From an uncultured Saprospiraceae bacterium (GTDB lineage: Bacteria; Bacteroidota; Bacteroidia; Chitinophagales; Saprospiraceae): 8,092 bases of DNA. A program made the position numbers and the translations under genes. This document shows positions 1-6,207 of this stretch, piece after piece. The stretch covers positions 1-8,092 of the forward strand of contig CALBVQ010000075.1 of NCBI GenBank assembly GCA_937969485.1. Reading direction: 5' to 3'. The first letter of the stretch is position 1. Every line of letters starts with the position of its first letter. The notes below the pieces were generated by a model, which had not been told where the DNA came from, searched no databases, and saw only the letters and a program-made list of their open reading frames with translations.

Positions 1-961
1 GTCCAATCGCTCTTTGCCAGTCTCCATTCCCATCAAGGCCTAAGTCAACAATATCAGCTGATCCGTCTGATGAAGACACGTTTGTTCCTGAATCAAGATC
101 AATTGCTCCTGGTTGAGGTCCTGAATTGTTATAAATTCTAACATTAGAATACGTGTTTGAAAAAGGCGTCGCAAGATCCTCTAGAGTAATTGTATACTCT
201 ACACTAGCTTCTGCTAGATTTTCATCTGTAATAGTAATGGTATAAACTTTCGTTCCTACTTCATTGCTTGAACGGATAAAGAATGATTTATCAAAACCAT
301 CTTTATCAGCCTCCTCAAGATTGTTAGGATTTGCAGTAAATTTAGTCGATAAATCATTGCAAGCTAATCTTTCAGTGTCAGTAATTAGAGCACCATCTTC
401 AAAAACTGAAATAGTAGACAAAGCTGCTGAGCCCTGAGTTCCTACTAGATTGAGCTCTATGAAAGAAGGGTTTTCCAATGTAATACTAGTTGGTCCAACA
501 AGTGTCAAAGTCGGCATTACATCATCAATGGTAATCTCAATAGAAGCACTACCAGAGTCATTGTCTGATGCTGTAACTTCGAATTCATAGACAGCAGTTC
601 CACTTGAGTGCGGTGTGATTGATATTTCGTATACAAAACTTGTACGATCACCGTCAGATAATAACTGAGGATTATTAGAAATAGCAATTCCATCTATACT
701 AAATTCTGTTCCATCTAGCTGACTTCCATCTCTAGTAATTCTTAGGCTATTCATTTCACCCGATCCTTTTGTACCGGATAGCTTAACAATAAAGTCTTCA
801 GTTCCAGAAATTGTAGCGTCAGCGGATAAGAATCCTGCTTCATCAACCAATGTTACAATGGGACTATCTGTAAGCACTGGATCTGGATCACATGCAGTAA
901 AGAAAAATGCAGCTAAGATTACAAGGAAACTTACCTTGTATAAAATACTTAATTTTTTCAT
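1..961 (-). CDS. Lipoprotein with tandem Ig/cadherin-like modules (3' end outside window)
   Basis: The reading frame is open from an ATG at 959-961 to the left edge, giving 320 codons with no stop, so the C-terminus is missing. The N-terminus has two lysines, a hydrophobic stretch of about 15 residues and a lipobox-like FTAC with the cysteine at residue 24. This predicts a signal-peptidase II lipoprotein, although Phe at -3 is not the preferred residue. CDPDPV follows the cysteine. Residues of roughly 34-145 and 148-262 form two homologous beta-rich modules. Each starts with a TLV segment, passes through a GT-G-G-S turn and ends in alternating strands (YEFEVTASDND and VYTITITDEN) followed by EITI or EYTI and an acidic pair. 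This resembles Ig, cadherin or Calx-beta folds. The last visible part, with GAIDLDSGTNVSSSDGSAD, looks like the start of a different domain. An envelope-anchored protein is likely; ligand and role are unknown. The leader is AT-rich with no clear ribosome binding site, and I found no convincing promoter in 962-1184. Confidence 0.85.
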   Translation of the reverse strand, partial: MKKLSILYKVSFLVILAAFFFTACDPDPVLTDSPIVTLVDEAGFLSADATISGTEDFIVKLSGTKGSGEMNSLRITRDGSQLDGTEFSIDGIAISNNPQLLSDGDRTSFVYEISITPHSSGTAVYEFEVTASDNDSGSASIEITIDDVMPTLTLVGPTSITLENPSFIELNLVGTQGSAALSTISVFEDGALITDTERLACNDLSTKFTANPNNLEEADKDGFDKSFFIRSSNEVGTKVYTITITDENLAEASVEYTITLEDLATPFSNTYSNVRIYNNSGPQPGAIDLDSGTNVSSSDGSADIVDLGLDGNGDWQRAIG

Positions 962-1184
962 CAATTTAATTTAATTTGTTTGTAATTAGTTAAGATTAGA
1001 ATATGCTTTCAGTTATATAGAGTACCTAAACCAAAAAAAAGTTCGATTTATTTGGGTATTAACTATATTCAACACTAAATTATTACTTTTTTATTAGAAA
1101 GTATTAATGGAACATATTAATAATCACTATCATGTGTATTTCTACAACTTTTAATCTAGTAATAGGGTGCTAAAAATCCTGTAC

Positions 1185-1817
1185 TTAATCTACGACTAGT
1201 TGATAATCGGGATAGGAAGCGGCAATTTCTTCCGCAAACTCTTTTTGAAAGAAATATCTTAATTTATGTTTTCCAAATACCGGATATCTTCCCTCCAACT
1301 TTTCATCGCCTTCTCTTACCTTAAAGTTGAATCCAGCAATATATAGGTCAGTACCAGCATGCCTGATGGTATAAACACGTGTGAAGCCATACTCATCGAA
1401 ATAGTCATGCAAAAATTTCTTCTCTATATCTAAGTGGTCAATTTTTAGGTGATGGACGGTTTGTCTATCTGAATTTGTACTTGGCAAATTAAGTAAGTGT
1501 AAATCAAAATTATTGATGTAAGTATTAATCATTTTACATTTATCAATAATTAGCATTGGATAGTTCGGATTCCCAGAAATGTCTATGTCGAACCTTCTAA
1601 AACCATCATACAATCTACGAATTCTTCTACCCTGTATTTCAGCCATTTGTTTGGATGAATACTTGTGATTAAACTGATCTTCTTTTGGCATTTTTTTAGT
1701 TATTGTGAACCACGAATATTCTCCTTGAAAGAGCTTAAGCATTTGATAAAATGATTCTTGGACTTTGATTTGAGTTTGATTGTGAGCAAAGTACCTATTA
1801 TTAAATGACTTAAGCAA
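1185..1817 (-). CDS. Hypothetical protein of unknown function, start codon uncertain
   Basis: I do not recognise this family. The frame runs to a TAA at 1185-1187. The longest version starts at a TTG (1817) and gives 210 residues; the only upstream frame up to the previous stop has no ATG, GTG or TTG. An in-frame ATG at 1742 gives 185 residues and is an equally defensible start; neither has a Shine-Dalgarno sequence. The protein looks soluble, with no signal peptide or membrane span. It is rich in aromatic and basic residues, with a basic segment (QGRRIRRLYDGFRRFD, about residues 62-77) and an acidic/aromatic segment (IEKKFLHDYFDEYGFTRVY, about 131-149). It lies 33 bases after the aminopeptidase stop on the same strand and in the same frame, so co-transcription is likely. 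No clear intrinsic terminator follows it. The reading frame is well supported by its length; the function is unknown. Confidence 0.7.
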   Translation of the reverse strand: MLKSFNNRYFAHNQTQIKVQESFYQMLKLFQGEYSWFTITKKMPKEDQFNHKYSSKQMAEIQGRRIRRLYDGFRRFDIDISGNPNYPMLIIDKCKMINTYINNFDLHLLNLPSTNSDRQTVHHLKIDHLDIEKKFLHDYFDEYGFTRVYTIRHAGTDLYIAGFNFKVREGDEKLEGRYPVFGKHKLRYFFQKEFAEEIAASYPDYQLVVD

Positions 1818-1850
1818 ATTTGTAGCAAAACTTAAGCATGAAAGAGCGGA

Positions 1851-2939
1851 TTAAGTGGTGATAAAGCGGCCATTTTCATAAATTAGTGTGTTATCTCCAT
1901 ATATTTTACCTCCTACATCCATTTTACATATCAAATCCCAATGTACTGTACTCGAATTTTTTCCTCCTGCTTGTGGGTATGATTGTCCTAGAGCCATATG
2001 TATAGTGCCTCCTATTTTTTCATCAAAAAGGATATTTTTGGTGATCTGTGTAATGCTATAATTCGTCCCAATGGCAGCCTCTCCGAAAAACTTTGCTCCT
2101 TCTATTTTAAATACTTTGTCTAAAACTTCTTGCCCTTTTTCTGCCTCCCACTTTATGACCTCTCCATCCTTGACTACTAATCTTATGTTTTCGACATCCT
2201 TCCCGAAATACCTCGTTGGACAATCAAAAAGTATGTATCCATTAACCGAGTTTTCAACTGGACTTGTATAAACTTCTCCACTTGGCATATTGGTCTTGCC
2301 ATCGCTATTGATCCAGGTCCTTCCCTCCGTTGAAAATGATATATCTGAATTCTCGTTTACGTAACGTATCCTATTGAATGTGTGCAATTTCTCTACTATC
2401 CGTTCTTGCATTTTTGATAAAGCAATCCACGATTCCTTAGGATTATTATCATACAGCTTACAAGCACCAAAAATGAATTCAGAATATTCCTCTAGCGACA
2501 TAGAAGCCAGATCTGCCGAGGCCTTTGTTGGATACTGACACAAACTCCTTTTCATTTCTCCGTTGCCGTTTCTCTTATAATAGGATTGTGTGAAGGGCTT
2601 CCTCGCCTCTCTATACAATTTTTCTTTAGAGGAATCATAATCTTGCGCATCCAGATTAAATGGCGCTCTAATGAACAAATATGCATCGTACTGTGTCATT
2701 GCCTCCTTGTAGGTAGGGTCTACATAAGTCAATTGCTCATCATCTCCATATTTCAAAAGGAGATCAGCTTGTCCTTCAAAGCTCATAGCTACGTTAACGA
2801 TTACTCCTCTTTGTATTGCTAAGCTATATATCTCCTTAATTAAGGGCGCAGCAAGAGTGGTAGATTTAATATAAAGCTTCTCACCTTTTTTCAAGTACAA
2901 CGAGTAGTCGACTAGTAACTGAGCATATTTTTCCAGCAT
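1851..2939 (-). CDS. Aminopeptidase, peptidase family M29 (AmpS/AmpT type)
   Basis: This is a cytosolic metallo-aminopeptidase of family M29, which removes N-terminal residues from peptides using a two-metal centre. The 362 residues are slightly shorter than the roughly 400 usual in the family. The N-terminal half (about 1-190) has the M29 opening, with EKYAQLLVDYSLYLKKGEKLYI and alpha/beta segments. The C-terminal half carries all six expected metal or catalytic positions in the right order: E222 in PSGEVYTSP, E287 in FGEAAIGTN, H314 in GTIHMALGQSYP with Y321, and H333 and D335 in TVHWDLI. The gap between the tyrosine and the second histidine is short, at 12 residues. There is no signal peptide. 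The ATG lies one base after the stop codon of the upstream outer membrane protein gene, which points to one mRNA and probable translational coupling. The likely role is peptide turnover or use of imported peptides. Substrate preference cannot be read from the sequence. Confidence 0.93.
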   Translation of the reverse strand: MLEKYAQLLVDYSLYLKKGEKLYIKSTTLAAPLIKEIYSLAIQRGVIVNVAMSFEGQADLLLKYGDDEQLTYVDPTYKEAMTQYDAYLFIRAPFNLDAQDYDSSKEKLYREARKPFTQSYYKRNGNGEMKRSLCQYPTKASADLASMSLEEYSEFIFGACKLYDNNPKESWIALSKMQERIVEKLHTFNRIRYVNENSDISFSTEGRTWINSDGKTNMPSGEVYTSPVENSVNGYILFDCPTRYFGKDVENIRLVVKDGEVIKWEAEKGQEVLDKVFKIEGAKFFGEAAIGTNYSITQITKNILFDEKIGGTIHMALGQSYPQAGGKNSSTVHWDLICKMDVGGKIYGDNTLIYENGRFITT

Positions 2940-2940
2940 T

Positions 2941-4419
2941 CTAAAATTTTATACCAAATGTACTGACAATATGTGTCTTTGTAGTTTCTAACTGGACTAA
3001 TTGAACATTATCTTCATTCAAACTAACATAGGGAAGGTATCCTTGACTAAATCCCTGTCTTCTTGCTCCTAGATCAAAATAGAATCTGTCAAACCGTAAC
3101 CCAAAACCTCCTGAAATAGCTGAGAAGTAAGCGTCGTCCTTTACGTAAGGAGAGGCATTTAGGCCATAGCCTAACCTTAATCTATATATGTCATATGCTA
3201 TTTCTCCTCCCAATCTAAAGTTAATTGCTCCATTTAGTTCTCTATTTATTTGATTGTTCAAATCCATTTCAAGCTCAGTATCTGAGCTACTACCACTTTG
3301 AATAGATAAATCAAATGCTCCGTTTCGATAATCTAAATAATCTACATCAGCTGAAAGAAATCCATTAAGCGTACTTCCTTTATAGATGTAGGCAAGACTT
3401 CCGGTATATTTCCACGGAGTACTGAATGTATATTCAAATGTCCCCTCACCCGATACTGCTGATTTATCTACTGGCGTTTCGCCATTTATGTATGAATAAT
3501 CCATCTCTGTACTAAATTTATCATTCAGATTATACCTTGTGGGGCTTGCAATAGAAGCACCGATTCTTAAAGACTTAATTCCTGTGAAAATTGCACCAGC
3601 TTTAAAATTTATTCCTGTTCCTGAAGTTTCAAGTCTTTCCCGATATTCCAACGAAACAAATGGAGATCTATCATCAGGTGCTTCTTCTGAATATGTTTTT
3701 GTGGACTCATAATTCACGATAGGCAGACCCAAAGAAACACCTAGATGTAGTTGGTCTTTATAATTTCCTCCTAGAGAAAAAGCTAGTTCCGAGATACCAC
3801 CAGTATTTCTTACTACTTGTGATCTGTTTAATACTTGATCTACCAAAGGATCGAAACTATATGTTAAGTCGTTTTCAAAGTCAAAAATTGCATCACTGTC
3901 ATATGCTACGCCAGCTTCAAAAGGATCTAATTCATTAAGTCCAAGATTATTCGCTCTTTCTGCAAATCTCTCAACTATTGTGCCTTCTGATTCTCCAGCA
4001 AAAACAAAATTTCTGTCTAGTTCTGATACCTTATTGTATGATATGCCGAAATTCCTTGACTTCCACTTTGAGCTATTATTCGAAGATGCAAATACAGCAC
4101 CCATATTAAATAAATGCAAATTGGAAGCGTTGGAGTCAGAAATCCTATTCGCGTTAAAGCTCGAAGTGGTATTTGAAGTTAAGTTCATTGGCGAGATTGC
4201 AAATTCCCCTTTTTTGAAAGTTGCGATTGTCGCGGGATTGATTAGTACCGCTCCTTGATCTCCTCCTAGCGCTCCAAATGCGCCACCAGCTCCTAGCATT
4301 CTTGCAGTTCCTATATTTTCAGCATTTGAGTAGTTTAATGCTTCCTCTAAAGTTTGGGCATTTATAATGGTCATGGCTATGCACATGATACATGTAATTA
4401 TATATTTAATTTTTTGCAT
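2941..4419 (-). CDS. OmpP1/FadL-family outer membrane beta-barrel protein
   Basis: This 492-residue protein is predicted to be an outer membrane beta-barrel. Family members include FadL and TodX, which move long-chain fatty acids or other hydrophobic compounds across the outer membrane; Bacteroidota members are often annotated as hemin receptors without direct proof. A Sec signal peptide covers residues 1-21 (cleavage NA|Q). The mature N-terminus has the family signature at about residues 36-66, with GTARMLGAGGAFGALGGD followed by INPATIA, which resembles the GGAFGALG...NPA pattern of this group. The rest is alternating beta-strand sequence with polar loops, ending in STFGIKF with a terminal phenylalanine, the usual barrel-assembly signal. 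The two cysteines in the signal peptide (C10, C13) are not in a credible lipobox. It is the first gene of a probable operon with the M29 aminopeptidase. An 18-bp perfect palindrome lies 52-69 bases before the ATG. No Shine-Dalgarno sequence is visible. The substrate is unknown. Confidence 0.9.
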   Translation of the reverse strand: MQKIKYIITCIMCIAMTIINAQTLEEALNYSNAENIGTARMLGAGGAFGALGGDQGAVLINPATIATFKKGEFAISPMNLTSNTTSSFNANRISDSNASNLHLFNMGAVFASSNNSSKWKSRNFGISYNKVSELDRNFVFAGESEGTIVERFAERANNLGLNELDPFEAGVAYDSDAIFDFENDLTYSFDPLVDQVLNRSQVVRNTGGISELAFSLGGNYKDQLHLGVSLGLPIVNYESTKTYSEEAPDDRSPFVSLEYRERLETSGTGINFKAGAIFTGIKSLRIGASIASPTRYNLNDKFSTEMDYSYINGETPVDKSAVSGEGTFEYTFSTPWKYTGSLAYIYKGSTLNGFLSADVDYLDYRNGAFDLSIQSGSSSDTELEMDLNNQINRELNGAINFRLGGEIAYDIYRLRLGYGLNASPYVKDDAYFSAISGGFGLRFDRFYFDLGARRQGFSQGYLPYVSLNEDNVQLVQLETTKTHIVSTFGIKF

Positions 4420-4470
4420 AATTTTTAATTTTATAGACTTAGTTGTTCTCAGGTTTTATTAATTCTTTTC

Positions 4471-4488
4471 TTTGGGCTTAAGCCCAAA
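4471..4488. promoter_or_regulatory. Perfect 18-bp palindrome, candidate operator or leader hairpin
   Basis: TTTGGGCTTAAGCCCAAA is a perfect inverted repeat in the leader region of the OmpP1/FadL-like gene. It could be a binding site for a dimeric regulator, or form an RNA hairpin (6-bp stem, CTTAAG loop) in the 5' UTR. Directly overlapping its upstream side on the minus strand is TATTTTGG, a partial match to the Bacteroidota -7 element TAnnTTTG, but no good -33 element was found at the expected distance. No T-tract follows on either strand, so it is not an intrinsic terminator. The palindrome is certain; the regulatory role is inference. Confidence 0.5.
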
Positions 4489-4539
4489 ATAGAAGTGTGC
4501 TAAGACGAATCTTGGTAAATCTACGAGTTATTGGGGTAT

Positions 4540-4574
4540 AAAAAAAGGGTGTACACAAATGCTGTATCCACCCT
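4540..4574 (-). terminator. Rho-independent terminator of the Ser/Arg-rich protein gene
   Basis: On the minus strand, 25 bases after the stop codon, AGGGTG (4574-4569) pairs with CACCCT (4551-4546). A single G-A mismatch follows, then an inner stem of ATACA with TGTGT (one G-T pair) closes a five-base GCATT loop. The 3' arm runs straight into seven T residues (4546-4540), the first of which pairs in the stem. Stem, loop and T-tract are all as expected for an intrinsic terminator. It separates this gene from the OmpP1/FadL-like gene downstream, which therefore needs its own promoter. Confidence 0.88.
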
Positions 4575-4598
4575 CTCAATATTACTTTTTAGGAATTT

Positions 4599-5957
4599 TT
4601 AGTTTCCTCTTCCTGACCTTCCGCTACTTCCTCTGCTTGAAGACCCTCTGCTTGAAGAACCTCTTGTAGAACTTCCTGAAGAACTTCTGCTTGGTGAAGT
4701 ACTTCTTGTCGAACTCGATCTAGAACTCGATCTAGAGCTGTTGTAGCCAGATGATGATCTGCTAGAGCTTGAAGAAGGTCGCGTGCTTCTTGAAGAACTT
4801 CCAGATGACCTTGTTGATGAACGCGGGGAGGTTGACGAACCTCTTGTGCTAGAACCTCTAGTGCTGCTGCTCGGAGAGTAAGAATCGTTACTTGAGCCTC
4901 TAGAAGGAGAAGTTGTCGATCTACTCGTGTTCGTGTATCCTCTGCTTGGCCTACTGTAAACCGTTGATGGTCTTGAAGTAGAACCTGTCGTAGTTGTTGA
5001 ACTTGAACTACCTGGTCTTGAAGTACTTGGTCTTGTAGAAGTCACTCCTTTCGATGTTCCCTTTTCTACAGCTACATTTCCTCGAGAAACACTGTTTCCA
5101 TCTTGTCGATTAGGTCGAGTACTAACAACTTGGTTGCCTTCTTTACCGATTCCGTTTGGAGAATCAGTCTTATACTCTCTTCCTTTTCTTACAGTTGTTT
5201 CTGGATTATTTGTAACTCCTCCGTTTCCACTTCTGTTAGTTTTTCTTACTTGTCCTGCGGTACTTGAAGTAGTCGATCCACCATATCTTCCTCCATAATA
5301 GCCAGTCGATGCTACATTGTTATTTCCACCAAATCCGTTGTTGTTAAAGTTGTTTCCATAGAAGTTGTTATTACCATAACAAACTCCATTGTTCCACCCA
5401 TTATTCCAACCGTTATTCCATGGATTATTCCACGGATTCGCCCAAGGGTTACTATATGGGTTTGCCCATGGACTGTATGGGTTATATCCGTATCCTCCGT
5501 AACCAGCATGAATTGCCCAGTAGCCATTATAACCGCCGTATCCATATCCAAAACGACTTCTTCTCCATGGTCTATGAAATCCAGGAGGGTAGCCATATGC
5601 TAGGTAAATTGATGTACTTGGTCCTCCCCAGAATGGATCGAAATATGCTCTATCAACAAAACATGGATCATAGTACCCAAAGTTCACATTATTGTTTGAT
5701 CGTCTGAATCTTCTTACTCTACTGCTATATTGATAGTCGTAGCTATAGTCATCGAAATTTTCATTTCTTTCGTCGTACTCATCTTCATACGCTACATTGT
5801 CATAGTCATATCCATCATCATAATTACTGGAATTGAAAATGAAAGATTCGTCGGTATTCGGATCATAATAAAGATCGTCAAACTGGGCTTGTAGAATACT
5901 CAAAGGCAATAATCCCAGGATAAGCAGTAAGAACGGGCTTAAAACTAATTTTTTCAT
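4599..5957 (-). CDS. Secreted low-complexity protein, Tyr/Asp-rich then Gly/Asn-rich then Ser/Arg-rich
   Basis: No catalytic family is recognised. The 452 residues begin with a Sec signal peptide (1-24, cleavage near LQA|QF). The mature protein has distinct zones. Residues 26-78 are acidic and tyrosine-rich. A short basic patch (VRRFRR, 81-86) and a more ordinary segment (96-135, with YYDPCF, YFDPFWGG and YPPGFHRPWRR) follow. Residues 136-230 are Gly/Tyr/Asn/Trp-rich with NPWNN- and NGWNN-type repeats. Residues 231-300 form a less biased linker. Residues 301-452 hold about 70 Ser, 22 Thr and 23 Arg out of 152, with RGSS and SSRS repeats. Charge therefore runs from acidic to strongly basic. 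Export is likely; a structural, adhesive or envelope-associated role is only a guess. The conserved-looking 96-135 segment is the part most likely to define a family. The gene diverges from proS and ends at a strong terminator, so it is probably transcribed alone. The start is an ATG followed by a typical KK signal peptide; no Shine-Dalgarno sequence is visible. Confidence 0.85.
   Translation of the reverse strand: MKKLVLSPFLLLILGLLPLSILQAQFDDLYYDPNTDESFIFNSSNYDDGYDYDNVAYEDEYDERNENFDDYSYDYQYSSRVRRFRRSNNNVNFGYYDPCFVDRAYFDPFWGGPSTSIYLAYGYPPGFHRPWRRSRFGYGYGGYNGYWAIHAGYGGYGYNPYSPWANPYSNPWANPWNNPWNNGWNNGWNNGVCYGNNNFYGNNFNNNGFGGNNNVASTGYYGGRYGGSTTSSTAGQVRKTNRSGNGGVTNNPETTVRKGREYKTDSPNGIGKEGNQVVSTRPNRQDGNSVSRGNVAVEKGTSKGVTSTRPSTSRPGSSSSTTTTGSTSRPSTVYSRPSRGYTNTSRSTTSPSRGSSNDSYSPSSSTRGSSTRGSSTSPRSSTRSSGSSSRSTRPSSSSSRSSSGYNSSRSSSRSSSTRSTSPSRSSSGSSTRGSSSRGSSSRGSSGRSGRGN
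4711..4734 (-). repeat. Tandem 12-bp repeat, two copies, within the Ser/Arg-rich coding region
   Basis: GAACTCGATCTA (plus strand) occurs twice head to tail and a degenerate third copy (GAGCTG...) begins next to it. It encodes part of the SSRS-type repeat at about residues 401-408 of the secreted protein. The near-identity at DNA level, in a region otherwise varied in serine codons, suggests recent slippage duplication. Confidence 0.7.
5388..5483 (-). repeat. Coding repeat of NPW/NNGW units in the secreted protein
   Basis: Residues 159-190 of the secreted protein are built from short units: NPYSPWA, NPYSNPWA, NPWN, NPWN, NGWN, NGWNNG. The DNA repeats with them, as ATTATTCCA-type units on the plus strand. 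Tryptophan recurs every four to eight residues, flanked by Asn and Pro. This is a degenerate tandem repeat rather than a folded catalytic domain; its role is unknown. Confidence 0.65.
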
Positions 5958-6034
5958 CTGTAATTTATTTAAAAAATTTAATAAAGTTTGACTCTCTCAA
6001 AATCATATCACCAATTTATTACTTTTGTGGGTTT

Positions 6035-6064
6035 ATATTACTTAATAAAATGTAAAACTTTCAA
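6035..6064 (-). promoter_or_regulatory. Candidate promoter for the Ser/Arg-rich protein gene
   Basis: On the minus strand TTGAAA (6064-6059) is followed after 18 bases by TAATAT (6040-6035), a sigma70-like pair lying about 78 bases before the ATG at 5957. It lacks the TTTG part of the Bacteroidota -7 consensus, and AT-rich sequence yields such matches by chance, so this is a weak call. Confidence 0.25.
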
Positions 6065-6207
6065 TTTAATAAGTTAAATACCCTTAACGACAAGTCTTTT
6101 AATCAATATATGTTTTCATTAGAGTGCGTTATACACTATATATGACGATCAAAAGTACAGTAAGGTTCAGGAATTGATGGTTTTAATGATAAATTAACAA
6201 ACAACCT

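Noticed and set aside
962..1080. Bacteroidota-type promoter (-33 TTTG, -7 TAnnTTTG) for the lipoprotein gene
   Set aside because: Only partial matches with wrong spacing were found, for example TTTG near the T8 run followed by TATAACTG; not good enough to annotate.
1102..1122. Inverted repeat TATTAAT / ATTAATA with a seven-base loop between the unknown protein and the lipoprotein gene
   Set aside because: The stem is entirely A-T, no T-tract follows on either strand, and such pairs are common in AT-rich DNA; not a terminator.
3980..4258. A 92-codon plus-strand open frame antisense to the OmpP1/FadL-like gene
   Set aside because: It overlaps the conserved N-terminal part of a well-supported gene and shows no recognisable features.
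4381..4419. Cysteines at residues 10 and 13 of the OmpP1/FadL-like protein as a lipoprotein signal
   Set aside because: They lie too early within the hydrophobic core, and the NA|Q cleavage site and barrel C-terminus fit an ordinary outer membrane protein.
1809..4482. CTTAAG sites (1734, 1809, 1831, 4477) as a shared regulatory motif linking the operon
   Set aside because: About three CTTAAG sites are expected by chance in 8 kb of this composition and another lies inside proS at 6429; three of the four are explained as Leu-Lys codons at possible starts.
5312..5707. Long open frames on both strands inside the low-complexity secreted protein gene
   Set aside because: Repetitive codons leave other frames open; the products (His/Thr/Met-rich or unstructured) have no family features, whereas the chosen frame has a signal peptide.
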